Positions 35,576-47,712 of a DNA stretch of 60,000 nucleotides are shown piece after piece (the first letter of the stretch is position 1; each line of letters begins with the position of its first letter). The stretch comes from Liolophura sinensis. Lineage: Eukaryota > Mollusca > Polyplacophora > Chitonida > Chitonidae. The notes below the pieces were generated by a model. The model worked only from the letters and a program-made list of their open reading frames with translations. It ran no database searches and had not been told where the DNA came from. Made by a program: the position numbers and the translations under genes. The stretch spans positions 35,374,510 through 35,434,509 of the forward strand of contig NC_088295.1 in NCBI RefSeq assembly GCF_032854445.1. The letters run 5' to 3'.

Positions 35576-36325
35576 AACAGGGCAACTGTGGTATGATACA
35601 ACAATATAACAGGGTACTGAGTATGATACACAATATAAACAGGGTACTGTGTATGATACACAATATAACAGGGTACTGTGTATGATACACAATATAACAG
35701 GGCACGGTGTATGATACACAACATAACAGGGCACTGTGTATGATACACAATATAACAGGGTACTGAGTATGATACACAATATAACAGGGTACTGTGTATG
35801 ATACACAATAAAACAGGGTACTGTGTATGCTACACAGTATAACAGGGTACTGTGTATGATACACAATATAACAGGGTACTGTGTATGCTACACCAATATA
35901 ACAGGGGGTACTGTGTATGATACACAATATAACAGGGTACTGTGTATGATACACAATATAACAGGGTACTGTGTATGATACACAATATAACAGGGCACGG
36001 GTGTATGATACACAATATAACAGGGCACGGTGTATGATACACAATATAACAGGGCACGGTGTATGATACACAACATAACAGGGCACTGTGTATGATACAC
36101 AATATAACAGGGTACTGTGTATGATACACAATATAACAGGGTACTGTGTATGATACACAATATAACAGGGTACTGCGTATGATACACAATATAACAGGGT
36201 ACTGCATATGATACACAATATACAGGGTACTGCGTATGATACACAATATAACAGGGTACTGTGTATGATACACATTTATAACAGGGCACTGTGTATGATA
36301 CACAATATAACAGGGTACTGTGTAT
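35576..36325. repeat. 29-bp tandem array with a palindromic core
   Basis: About 25 copies of a 29-bp unit 'tgtatgatacacaatataac' + 'agggtactg'. Each unit contains the near-perfect palindrome gtgtatgatacac. Copies vary at the tac/cac/gac position and by occasional single-base insertions. Large minus-strand ORFs here (up to 233 codons) are repeat products with a 29-residue period. Confidence 0.96.
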
Positions 36326-36524
36326 CAGCACAAATGTTATAGCATGTGAAAACATTCCTATCTCCACATGTGGGTGACAACATCACATATTGTTCTGGGC
36401 TAGATTCACCCGAAAAAGAAAAATAGCAGCAGCATGAGAACACCTGATTTTCAGTAATGTTTAGTCTTTACCAATTTATTTATTTTGTTTATTTACAAGG
36501 CTTGACAGGGACTCTTGTAGCATA

Positions 36525-37235
36525 ACATCTGATACATTATGTGAGGCTGAATATACAATGACATCAAAACACTCGTGGCACTGCAAATCACTTGACAGAT
36601 CATCAATGACATTGTATATGACATAACAGAAGACCAATGACATTGTGCTTGACTTGACAGAACACCAATCACATTGTATATGACTTGACAGAACACCATA
36701 TGACATTGTACATGACTTGACAGAACACCAATGACATTGTACAACACTTGACAGAACACCAATAACATTGTACAGGACTTCACAGAACACCAATGACACC
36801 ATATAGGACTTGATAGAACACTAATGACACTGTATATGACTTGACAAGAACACCAATGCCACTGCATATGACTTTACAAGAACACCAATGATACTGTATA
36901 AGACTTGACAGATCACCAATGACACTGCATATGACTTGAAAAAGCAGCAATGACATCGTATATGACTTGACAGAAGACCAATGACATTGTATATGACTTG
37001 ATAGAACACCAATGACATCATATATGACTTGACAGAATACCAATGACACCATATAGCTCTTGGCAGAGCACCAATGACATCGTATATGACTTGATAGAAC
37101 ACCAATGACATCGTATATGACTTGACAGAATACCAATGACACCGTATAGCTCTTGGCAGAGCACCAATGACATCGTATATGACTTGATAGAACACCAATG
37201 ACACTGTATAGGATTTGACAGATATAAAGAACACC
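36525..37235. repeat. 31-bp tandem array
   Basis: About 23 copies of a 31-bp unit built on 'atatgacttgacagaacacc' and 'aatgacattgt'. A higher-order pattern is visible at 37020-37200, where a block with 'ctcttggcagagc' alternates with the ordinary unit. Confidence 0.95.
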
Positions 37236-37240
37236 CATAC

Positions 37241-38565
37241 TCAGCATGACTTAACATACCCCCTGTAACAATCAGTATGACTTGTCACTGAATATCACCT
37301 CTCATCAAAACACCTCTGCAGGTGTTGCAATATTAATTTTTTTCTACCTGTCGCCTAGTGACAGGTACACCTGTCTCAAGATCTTAACATCGTGATTCTT
37401 TCAAATGTACACTAGTGGGTCTACCAACATCAGAATTTTCTTCCTTTACAATTATGCCAAGTACATTTCAGAAGTGTTTCTGCATCAAATGTTGCAGGCC
37501 TTCACTATAATAATTCTCGTGGTGCTTTATAGGAGTTCACAGAAGTCATTTTTCCAAGCACTGCCCACCACTTTCTCGGCAAAATTGAGTTGTTGTTTTT
37601 TTTTTCGACAGACCCTTTGAGATAGTAAAATTTACTATTTTTGTACCTTACTATACTTCATTGATTAAAGTAATCATCACTGCCTATATATGAACTCAAG
37701 CTGGCCTCCTACCTGATACGGCTAACTGATAACGGGCATACACTGCAGTTTTTGTTACATGTATTTCAGGGTACCAGTCCAGTGAAGTGTGAAGATCTGC
37801 TCAGAAAGCTTACAACCCAGAGCATCAGTCTAGATTGACAGAAACACACAACATGAGAAATTGGTCTTGACAATACTTTTAAAAACTATTCAATAGTCAT
37901 GAATCAAGACTGAATGGTTATGCACCGATGGTTTAGTCTGTAAAAGGACATGTCAGAAATGTGCAAAAGATACCAAAAAAAACCTTTGAGAAAATAAAAA
38001 CTCATGCAACACATTACATATATACCAGAACCTAATCTGAATAGTGCATCCAGATGAATGCTCTGTGCATTAACCAAGTTCACTTGTAACATTATCCTAA
38101 CATGTTAAAATATACAAAGATTTCAATCAACAAAAGCAGTTCAAAATGACGAAAATTTTGACTTATTGACAGGGTAGGCCTATCGGTACTTAAATCACAT
38201 GAAATTTACCATGAAAATCACTCAGCAATAATGAGAAAATTAAGGCCCACAAGTAGTCATTTGAAATGTTAACTAGAATGATCTTTAAATAGAGAAGCCA
38301 CATATTTAGAGAGATAAAATACAGTGCTACTTGATGTAGCAATGAATTGTCACTTTTCCACTATGAATATGGCTGGATCTCAATGGCCTGAAGTCCTGTC
38401 TGGCACACATCAGACATCTCCATGTTCAGTCTTTGAACAAAAACACCATTTTATAGCGAATCGATGTCAGTGATTGGAACAATAACTTTTTCAAGACCCA
38501 TAACTGTGGCGAAGGCAAAATGGCTGCGATGACTATAGATGAATTTGGGTCTCGTGTGTCCTTAC
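37241..38565. other. Unrecognised AT-rich stretch
   Basis: No feature is firmly supported. A plus-strand frame after 'tgtatttcag' at 37769 reads 'GTSPVKCEDLLRKLTTQSIS' and stops at 37835-37837, which could be a terminal exon or chance. Confidence 0.4.
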
Positions 38566-38686
38566 CAAGTGGAATATATGTGAGATGTTGTGTGAGCAGG
38601 CGAGTTGAGAGGAAAGAGCCAAAGTTGACACCAGTTTTGACAATGATCCAGCCTAATGTAACGAGAGGAGTTGAGGTAGCCACCAT
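38566..38686 (-). CDS. Possible first coding exon of an unidentified gene
   Basis: ATG at 38684-38686 in a good context (gcccATGG) opens 'MVATSTPLVTLGWIIVKTG', then 'VNFGSFLSTRLLTQHLTYIP', ending CTTG|GTAAGG in phase 1. It looks like a short hydrophobic N-terminus. A relatively CG-rich stretch at about 39120-39300 lies upstream. I do not recognise the product and found no phase-compatible next exon. Confidence 0.45.
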
Positions 38687-39119
38687 GGGCTAGTGTGCAT
38701 GTATACGCAATTAAGTTACCGGTACCTCCATTTTACTGTTGTTGCTGAGTTTTTTTTGTTTTTTTTGTTTTTTACTTATACTTTTGTCTGCAGTTTGCTG
38801 ATTACGAGATCTATGATTGCTTTTACCTAGGCTACACAACAGCATGGCTCTTTATTTGACAACGATGTTTGAATATATATCGGAAATGATACTGTAGATG
38901 TTAATCATAAATCATCAAATCCCTGAGCCTCGAGATTCGATTATGGACTGCGAATATGATGTTACTTAGGCCTGTATACGTTGCTGACGCTAAAACCTCT
39001 GACTATTTTCCTCCAATTAACAGCATCGTGAGTGTATTAGGAACGAAACAACAAAATACATACACGTGTACCCCTCGGTAAAACCAGGCATCCTATAAGT
39101 CAGTATCTGGGAGAAAATT

Positions 39120-39300
39120 TTGCTGCGCTTGGCGTCTTGCTTTCGGTTTCACATGGTCTTGCCACGCACGCGCAGAGTTCCAGAGGAATATCCCATGTGG
39201 CCCCGCGCCGTGGAGTGGGCGTAGCATAGTTATGATGTAATGACATACCGCACACACTCATGAGGCGGGTGTTTCAAATGTGTTTCGTGCGATTCGGATA
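39120..39300 (-). promoter_or_regulatory. CG-rich, promoter-like stretch
   Basis: This stretch holds several CpG dinucleotides (for example 'gccacgcacgcgcagag' and 'ggccccgcgccgtggag') in an otherwise AT-rich region. It lies about 450 bp upstream of the candidate ATG at 38686. Promoter function is inference only. Confidence 0.3.
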
Positions 39301-39302
39301 TC

Positions 39303-39362
39303 ATTATTTATTTATTTATTTGATTGGTGTTTTACGCTGCACTTAAGAATATTTCACTTATT
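39303..39362 (-). mobile_element. SINE family A tail fragment
   Basis: Only the 3' tail is present: (ttta)n followed by 'gattggtgttttacgctgca' and 'cttaagaatatttcactta'. Confidence 0.85.
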
Positions 39363-40148
39363 GGACATCATTAAGTGCAAAAATTAACAAATAAGTAAAA
39401 CAAAGAAAAGAAAAAATAATGGTCCAGCAGAACTTCTATGGAAAACCAAAATGTTGAAACACAAATCTAAACAAAAATATAAAAAAAAATTATAATATAG
39501 TTTCGCAACATTACTGTTGATCTAAATATAAATAAAGAAAAACGCCTGGATACTGACAATTATAAAGCAAAAATATATGACGTTAAACAGACACAATAAT
39601 AAAGGACTTTTTCTGTATGCTTAATTCCACAGTCCAGGTACGGGTTTATCAAACGTACACCAATATATTTTTGTAAACTCCTTGTCAAAATTTAACACTA
39701 GATCATCGTTGCAGCGCGAAATTTTCACTCCTCACTTCTCCGGGGTTGGAATGGATTGTAACAAGTACGATTTTGCACTTATACATTCGTATCAGCTGAC
39801 ACGAGAAAACTGTAGCACCAGTCTTACGCACTTACGTGGCTTTGAACAGGCATACAGACATTGATATTAGTGGTAGTCGCCCTGATAAAAAAAAAACATC
39901 TTCCTATAACAAAATAACCCATTACAATATGCAATATGCATGTCGTCAATGGGACATGCAATGGGGCGACCAGTTGTGTTCTATTTTGTCGCAGCTTTAT
40001 AGGATGTTGAACAAAATCCTTATGCAACATGTATATATGGGCGTTTAGGCTATTGGACATTTGCTTGTTTTTTATTTGTTGTAGGCGCTGTATCGTATAG
40101 TTTTACATCTGTGAAGCCATAATTATTTTGGGATGTAGACTAAAAACT

Positions 40149-40381
40149 TAATCTGTTAATTTTGACGGAAAGTCTTTTGTGTGAGTGATGCAATAATGTA
40201 TTCTGTTATTATAAAATAGTATTCTGTCATATTCAACACAACATCCTGCTAGTGTCTATGTATTTTTATGTTGTATTAATACAATATGTATGTTATATTT
40301 AACAGAATAATCTGTTGCAACAGCAAAATAAATTCTAGCATCACTCAGACAACAGACTTTTTGTTAAAATTAACAGATTAA
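40149..40381. mobile_element. MITE with long inverted ends, copy 1
   Basis: The left end taatctgttaattttgac and the right end aaaattaacagatta are inverted repeats, and pairing extends inward over 'agtctt.tgtg.gagtgatgc' versus 'gcatcactcagacaacagact'. About 233 bp. A related copy lies at 40755-40934. Confidence 0.8.
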
Positions 40382-40754
40382 TTTTGCAGTGTAAATGATG
40401 TACGCGCTAACGTATTACGAAGGTCGTATTAATAAAGAAAGAAAATGTGCACTTTTCTATAGACTACCGCCTTTGTTACATGTGATGAGTTCTCGCATAA
40501 TATGCACCACAAGAGAATTTTCATGTATATACAAATAAAACATGTACAAATTCTGTGACATAACTCAAAAGCCTCAAAGAGAATGAGAGAAATATGCATT
40601 TCGAAAAATGAGTCGACTATATAGCTAATTCTTGGTTTAAAGATTCGGATGCGTGGTCCGACCAGTGGTCGTGGTTTCCCCGGACACTGTTAGGTTTCCT
40701 CCGACAATACTGCTGGTCACCGTTGTGTACATCAAATATTTGCTCCAAAAATCA

Positions 40755-40934
40755 TTCAGTTAATTTTAACAGAAAGTCTGTTGTCTGTTAAATGCAACAT
40801 ACATATTTTATTAATTCAACATGAAGATACTATTAGACTAACAGGATGTTGAATGTGACAGAATATTGTGTTATAATAACACAATATATTCTAGCACCAC
40901 TCAGACAACAGACTCCCTGTGAAAATTTAGGTTA
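40755..40934. mobile_element. MITE, copy 2 (diverged)
   Basis: It shares 'cagttaattttaacagaaag', 'tctgttgtctg', 'aacaggatgttgaatgtgac' and 'actcagacaacagact' with the element at 40149-40381, partly in the opposite sense, and its own ends are inverted repeats. A SINE A tail fragment follows at 40940-40990. Confidence 0.75.
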
Positions 40935-40999
40935 TTTTTTTGAGTGATCCTGAGTACGGACAAAACACCAATGAAATAAATAAATAAATACTCTGCCCT

Positions 41000-42450
41000 G
41001 AAGAAACAGTTTCAACGCTCCAGACAACAAAGTGCACAGCATACGCACATGGTGCGAAAACAAGATAAAAAGTCGCACATTTTGCGTTTCAATATTTCGA
41101 GAATATATACACAATTCAATTTATACAGGAAACAATAGAGCGATTAAGGACTGATGTAGTGTATGTGGCCAATGAAGAGAGCAATTAGTATGGAAGTGGG
41201 TTGGGATGGCAGACAGTATAGTTGGTAAAGATAATGTTTCACACAAAGACAATTTATAGATATGCTGTAATAAGCTTTGTGTATAATGAGGCAATAAAGT
41301 AGACAGCAGGGTATTTGGATGGGATTGGAGGATTACAGCAATAAACGATAAATGTACTGTACAAACAACGCAATGACAATTAGCAAAGGGAAAAATACAC
41401 TTTTCAAAAGGGAGATTATATAGGGTTAAAGATAAATGTATAGTGGTGTAATTTTAATAAGTAGAAAAGACATCTTTGAAAAAATGGATAACTAAAACAG
41501 CCTGCATACATGTGTATATCCTGTTTAATAACATTAGCCTTGAAACCATGTATCAAAAATGTCTTTTCTGGAATGCTTTATTCAAGAAAATTTTGACTGC
41601 ATGGGCTGGGCTGAGATAATTCACTGAGATCTACACGTCGATCAAGCGCAGTAAGATGTATTCTGTTCGGCTTTCTCCCTTTCAACAACACTACATACTC
41701 TTGTCTTGTACAGTTGCCTCCCTGCTGAATTGTATCATACCCGTTTGGTACCCGTCATTAAGTTGTTGTTGCAGTTCATTTATCTTCCACAGCCATAATC
41801 CTCAAATCTCATTAGTATATCCAGCTGCCAGTTTTATTGCATAGCACAAAAGATTTCCAGCATTTATGTACACTGACTCTGTGTGAAACATTATCTCTAC
41901 CTACTATACAATGTCTGCCTCCATATTAGCTCGTTAAATTGTATCTAATGTTGTGGGAAGACTGTGATAGCAGAATCACCACAGTGCATGGCTGCCATCT
42001 GAGAGTAACCATTACTTTGACTTATGAAGTGCGTGCATGTCCGATTATGAAGTCATTGGTTTTACACACCTGGAAATTCTGTCGACGTTATACGTGCTTA
42101 AATAGCATAGGCCTATCGACTTATATGGGATGATGAGACATATACAGCCTATGAACATTGCAAGACAACAATGAAATGATATACATTCTTCGCATGTTAG
42201 GAAATGAAACACCGCATGAAACGATGAGAATTTATAAGATAAACATAAAATACTAATCCCCTTCTAGCTCCCAGATTCATAGGTATACACACATATATCC
42301 ACTGTGGACTATGTAGGACAGTTGTTGGATGAAAACGTTTCTTACTCAGTTAATACGTTTTCACCCAGGTATATATATAGGAGAACTTTTCCACCCGATA
42401 GGTATAGATGTCATTTGGAAAGTGGATTAAGTAACAGTATTATCGTTAAT
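41000..42450. other. Unrecognised intergenic stretch
   Basis: No gene, RNA or element could be supported; short ORFs only. Confidence 0.5.
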
Positions 42451-42459
42451 AGGGATTAC

Positions 42460-43112
42460 ACTTTCACCCAACTGAAAACTTTTTCACCATACTGGCATAA
42501 TGTTTTTCACCGCACACAAGCGATGTTTTTCACCATACAGATGCAATGTTTTTTTTATAATTCATTTACTTGATTGGTATTTTACGCTGTACTGAAGAAT
42601 ATTTCACTAATACGACGGCGGCCAGCATTATGGTGAGAGGAAAGCGGGCAGTGCCCGGGGGAACCCACGAACATCAGCGGGTTGCTGACAGACCTTCCCA
42701 CGTACAACCGTAGAGGAGGCCAACATGAGCTAGACTTGAACTGTTTTCTGTCATACTGGTGCAGTGTTTTTTTACCACACCCCTGCAATATTTTTCACCA
42801 TACCAGTGCAATGTTTTTGACCATACAGGTGCAATATTTTTTACCATACTGATGCAGTGTTTTTCACCATACTGATGTGTTAAACCCCAAGCACTCACTC
42901 ACCATACTGATGCAATGTTTTTCAACAAACTGGTGCAATGTTTTCCAACACACCGATGTAATATTTTTTTATAATATATTTGGTGCAATGTTTTTTTACC
43001 ATACTGGTACAATGTTTTTCATCATATTGGTGCAATATTTTTCGCCATACTGATGCAATGTTTTTCATCACAATGGTGCAATATTTTTCACCATACTGAT
43101 GCAATGTTTTTC
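42460..43112. repeat. ~23-24 bp tandem array, interrupted by two SINE pieces
   Basis: Units of 'tttttcaccatactg' + 'atgcaatg' repeat about 18 times on both sides of a SINE family A copy (42561-42741). A 25-bp piece of SINE family B tail ('taaaccccaagcactcactc') sits at about 42877-42901. Confidence 0.92.
42561..42741 (-). mobile_element. SINE family A inserted in the 24-bp array
   Basis: Tail, core ('acgacggcggccagcattat') and part of the body are present. It ends at 'gctagacttgaact', before the tRNA-like head, so it is 5'-truncated. Confidence 0.9.
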
Positions 43113-43754
43113 CTGGCCCATCAAATCATTGTTTTATTTTTTTAACACATGAATATTTCTGATAGATAATGGCAGTGCGTTGGTATACTATTTACATGAG
43201 TCAATTACTGGAATTAATCCATTTTGTGGTAGTTTGCATATAGCTTATTGTACAGGTTCAAATGCTGCCATGGTTATTTAACAGAAAGGGGATAAATAGT
43301 AAGCTATTTACAGAGATTTACGGTATCTTTACATTAGAAATACATAGATCTACATTACAGAATTACACTGAGTTGCCTATACAGAAATTTACACAGGCAG
43401 AAAACAACAGTAGCGCTTTTATTTATTGGATAACAGTTTTGTTCTCTTGCTTCCTCCTCTGTGACGTGGAGTTCTGGTGCTCCCGCAACTTATACCGGAC
43501 GCCGTCCAGGAAAAACCAGCGTACTGGAAACCTGTGCAAGTAACACGTGCGACAAGTATAACTGAGGAGCAAGGATGTTAGCCCACATCCACTTAGTTGA
43601 AGCAAGAGATAGTCCTATTATTATGAAGTCTTTTAAGTTTCTGGTCTTGGTTTCCTTGGTGTTAATTTCCTTTGGTCCTATGGGTCTTCTTATTGTTTTT
43701 TCCTGTCTTCTTCTTTAGTTGATTTCCTTTTCTATTTCCAGTTTTTATTCGTGG

Positions 43755-44351
43755 CCTCCCATAGCGGCGCAGACAGCACGTTTCATAGACCGGTAACACA
43801 GTTCCTGGCCTAGAGTATTTAGGTGCACTCCGTCGTTGGTTAGAATTTGCTTTTGTGGCCGGATCAGTCCCCTATGTCTCCAGAAGGTGGCCAATTGGTT
43901 ATTTGTCAGCTTCATGTTTATTTCATGGATTTTTGTGTTATAAATGTGAACCGAAATTCGCCGAGTTACCTGACGGTAAAGAAGCTGGCTGATGTAGATC
44001 CTTGGAATTTCGCATTTCGATTTAAGCGCACCAACATAGTCTATAGAATATCAGCGCAAATTGCTGATGGTAATTTGTGGGAGTCCGCATCGCCCCCCCC
44101 CCCCCCTTCCCGATGTAGATAATAACTAGGTCAGGTTTTGCCTCCTGAAGGAGACTTTCCAATCTTCCAGAGTATCTAAGTGTCCCAATTCTAGCTCCCA
44201 CAATGCCAAAGAGCCGAGTGTCCTGGTCTGTTCTAAAGTCGATTCTAGAGTTTGGGATCGAATTTCGAAGGATACTATTCTCCAGCCTATGGACGTAACT
44301 GCTGCCGATAATTAAAATTTTCATCCTTGTTTTTTGTTCCTGAGAAAACAA
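43755..44351 (-). pseudogene. Decayed SGNH/GDSL-hydrolase-like ORF
   Basis: Minus-strand frames read 'MKILIIGSSYVHRLENSI', then 'LFGIVGARIGTLRYSGRLES' and 'PDLVIIYIG'; this is block I (GSS) to block III of SGNH hydrolases as found in invertebrate retroelement proteins. A 15-bp G run (44093-44107 region) then disrupts the expected G-x-ND block. Frames continue 'GDADSHKLPSAICADI' and, after another shift, 'YVGALKSKCEIPRIYISQLL' and 'ILTNDGVHLNTLGQELCYRS', with the DxxH catalytic block. At least two frameshifts make it inactive as written. Ngaro/DIRS-type and some CR1 elements carry such domains (family knowledge). Confidence 0.75.
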
Positions 44352-44582
44352 ATATACAATATAGTTGTTGTATTTTTGAATAGCGAAGCGGTTTTGTTTA
44401 TAAGATAATGTATATCTTAAGCAAGAAGATATTTTATCAAACAGATACTAAGGAGCAACTTAGTGTTATAGCTACCAATCAAAAATTGATAGAGGGTCTG
44501 CCCTCGTATGATCATATACACATTTATAAATAAATAGGATTTAAATATCAACTAATAAGAATAGATAAATAACCACAAACAA

Positions 44583-44971
44583 GTGGGCAGATTAGTAAAT
44601 GGAGAATTGTTATTAATCACTACAGTCATCAGCTTTTGTGGTTACATTGTTTTCGTTTGCTATATTTTTGCAGATCGGTTTCATAGACGTTTTATCGGCC
44701 CTCAAGATCAAGATATCGCCGTTATAGTCGGGGATAATTGTAGGAAGGAATTATTTATAAACGGCCTTCAAAATCAAGGTATCGCCGTTGTTAGTATATA
44801 TGTTTGGTAATTTCGGAAAATGCAGTCTTAAATCAGAGAATAGTGACTTGTTGACCAGAGCAGGAACGGCCCTCGGGACCATTCAGGAGTCCTATATAGT
44901 GGAAAGTACCGAGTCAGATTTAGCTGAAGCGGGAATAGATTTATTTTCATTAATCAATTGGTAGTTTAAGG
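44583..44971 (+). other. Two overlapping-frame ORFs, unrecognised
   Basis: The first ORF (75 codons) begins 'MGRLVNGELLLITTVISFCG' and has one clear membrane-like segment (about residues 9-29), then 'FIGPQDQDIAVIVGDNCRK' and an internal near-repeat 'LQNQGIAVV'. It stops at about 44810. A +1 frame continues 'GNFGKCSLKSENSDLLTRAG' and 'IVESTESDLAEAGIDLFSLI' to a stop near 44964. The pair may be one reading frame broken by a shift. No family is recognised. Confidence 0.35.
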
Positions 44972-45097
44972 AACTGGGAAGAATCAAGAGGAATTAACCA
45001 TGCGCTATTGAAATCCTCTGGCATAAGCTAGGAGATGCCACCGGATTTTAACTGTAAACGGCCTTACTGTTCAACATGTCCACTGGTTAAATCATGG

Positions 45098-45101
<4 letters not shown>

Positions 45102-45170
<69 letters not shown>
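45102..45170. repeat. (TA)n microsatellite
   Basis: About 34 uninterrupted ta dinucleotides. Confidence 0.98.
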
Positions 45171-45171
<1 letters not shown>

Positions 45172-47080
45172 CTATGAGCTAATTAATACTCATTCAATCA
45201 TCGTTTAAGAGCAGTGATTCTGAACGTAATAAGGGAGTCTATTTCCATGTACCTCTTCCTCCAATGATGGTACACAATGATGAACCTCTTCCCCCCAGCG
45301 ATGGTACAAAAAGTAGGTATACAGGCTTTTCATTTAGAATTAAAGCAGGAGGTTAAAGTTCAAAAATAGGCCGCTGATTTGAAAGTAATTGTGTCACAAT
45401 TACTATTGACTTGAATAGAAAGCATATCCAAAGTAGGCGGCTACATGGACGGCAGTAGACAGCCGTCTGCAGCTTGCTACTTGCCCTTTTTGAACACACT
45501 GGGTATAGGCGCCGATTAGCAGAACAGCTAGTGCATTGCATATGCTTAGCTGTGAGCTATTCTGTTTTTCACAAAACTTCGCAAGTCAAATTTCTCGTAT
45601 TTTTTTCGTAAAAGACGTTAAGGGCGAAGTCATTTACGAGAACAATAAAAACTGCTTTCGCCTCATACAAATGAAAAATAACCAAACGAACAAAAAAAAC
45701 AGGACACTTGATAAGAAATTAAGGGAATTGTATTTTTGTAAAGTTTTGAGTTGTCGAACGTGCAGAGGAGAAAAATTATCAATTATCACAGACGAATTGC
45801 CATTTTGCAAGACTGCCATCGCATAAACAGAACTATTAAATACAAAAAATTACCATCACATAACCAGAGTTATGAAACAGAACACAAGCCACATCATGTG
45901 ATTTATGAACATACAGATGTGTTTCAAAAATATTTACTACATAAAAATTAAAAGAACATTACATAAAATCCTACAATCTCCAAAAACTTAAGAGTACTGC
46001 ATCGATTGGCTGGTATAAACTTGATTTAACAGAAGTCCAGCTGGTCATCTCTTTATTCTTCTATAGTGCCGCGAAGTTTAAGTGTTGAAGGACTCGTCCG
46101 TTAGCATTGTCAAAATAGGAAAGCGTGCAGATCAACCTTAATTTTATTATTTACAATCAATTTACAAATCATTCATACAAGTAACATTCAAGTGTTACAA
46201 AATACAGTCGTGATGAATATGTATATTCATATCCTAATTCGTCAACCTTCTTATCACATTTCAAGGCATATAACTGAGGCATATCCTCGAGGCATCCTTG
46301 GCATTTCTTTAATAACGAAAACAAAGACACAAAAACAGAAGAAAAAAAAACAACCCCCCCCCCCCCAAACAAGTCTTATGCAAGTTGTTCACTTCAGCAC
46401 TAGAGCCCCAGTACAAACATATGAAATACATACCATCTGTATCTGACATACAGTTTCGTCTATGACGCAAATTCATTTTACCTGATTCTGAGTTCTATTG
46501 ATTTTACAAAGGCGATTTGGTGTTCATTTAGAAGACAGGTTGGCGTTCCACAGGAAAAATATAAATTTTTCAGCTCCAAAAGAAATTTTATGACCTTTAT
46601 ACGCCTCAGAGAAGCTCACAGAGTGAATTTTTAAGGCCAATGCATATAAAAACATATCTCTGCAACAGTTTAATTCCCTCAAAATACGTCACAATGCATT
46701 AAATAACACGTAAGCATATAGATTAGGTTCATTATGTTAATGTATTTTACTGGTGTCCATCACTATACTCAAGATTATGACTGCTGTCAGATTAAACTGG
46801 AGTTCACAAAGTAAACCACCACGTTTTCCCTGGTACCTGACAAACCCTGGACTTAAAAATGCAGCTGATATAAGTAAGAGTTGAATTCGAACAAACACCT
46901 TCATTACTCAAGTGGCTGACAACAGCAGCCCAAGTATGATGAACTCCACATGGTTTTAATCTTAAATCATGATCACAGGCTCTTCATCTCATATGGTAGA
47001 GTACCCAGTATACAAGTCTACAGCTGTTTAATGTAGATTTATATACATGTCACTCCTCTTCTTGTTTGACATGAAGGTTT
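45171..47080. other. Intergenic and probable 3' UTR of the PLBD1-like gene
   Basis: No coding feature is supported. A minus-strand ATTAAA (complement at 46955-46960) lies about 120 nt past the PLBD1 stop and could be its poly(A) signal. Homopolymer A and C runs lie at about 46341-46368. Confidence 0.4.
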
Positions 47081-47254
47081 CTAAACCATATTTTTTGGCT
47101 TTGTGTTTATAAAAGAGAAGTTATACACAGGAGGCAGACCTATATGCGAGGCATTGGCAAACTCGGACCAGCGAAATGGCGGCAGATCAGTTCCTAATGT
47201 AGGGCCGTTAATAATGTCTGCCGAAAACATCAAAGCATTCCAGAAGTCTGTAAC
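47081..47254 (-). CDS. PLBD1: PLBD1-like exon 10 with stop
   Basis: Residues 481-537 plus TAG at 47081-47083. Reads 'VTDFWNALMFSADIINGPTL', then 'LPPFRWSEFANASHIGLPPV' and 'YNFSFINTKPKNMV'. This matches the family C-terminus (SGPT...PxFxWxxF....GxPxxYNFxFxxxxP). Sequons NAS and NFS are present. Confidence 0.95.
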   Translation of the reverse strand, partial: VTDFWNALMFSADIINGPTLGTDLPPFRWSEFANASHIGLPPVYNFSFINTKPKNMV

Positions 47255-47712
47255 CTGTAACCAATACAAAATATAAACTTTGCTATAGTAAAAGAAAAAA
47301 AATCTGTATCATGCAAGGCCTTAATTAATTTGGAAATGGTGCATAATCTCATGTGTCAGACCTATAAAGTCAAGAGTAGTTATTTCTTATTCTGCTGGGA
47401 TTGTAGTTTGAGGACATACTGGACACAGTCGTGTAAAGAAACAAAACTTGTAAGTCAATGTCCAAGATCAGTAATAGTCACTGGTAATAGTCAAGTGGGT
47501 ATATTTTGGAATGAAAACACGCTTATGTATATGTTCGAATATGAAACACTGAAAGCCTTCAAAGTAAAAATAACCTTCTTAAGAAGTTTTTATCTTTCTA
47601 ACTTTCAAGCATTGAGAAAAAAATCTATTAATTATTGTATGCATTTTCAGACAGTACAGATACAGCTGTACACAACTTGAGATCAGGCTGTCTTTTGACC
47701 TTCCAAACTTAC

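Noticed and set aside
35574-36367. Minus-strand ORFs up to 233 codons of 'YCVSYTVPCYIVYHTQ' repeats
   Set aside because: They arise from the 29-bp tandem array (29-residue period in all three frames); no start or splice context.
36476-37257. Overlapping minus-strand ORFs of 'CHWCSVKSYTMSLVF' type
   Set aside because: 31-bp array read in several frames; no evidence for a gene.
37770-37837. Possible terminal plus-strand exon 'GTSPVKCEDLLRKLTTQSIS'
   Set aside because: Only 22 codons, no partner exon in phase with the segment at 35018-35210 could be shown.
43847-44122. 91-codon plus-strand ORF
   Set aside because: Antisense of the SGNH-hydrolase relic.
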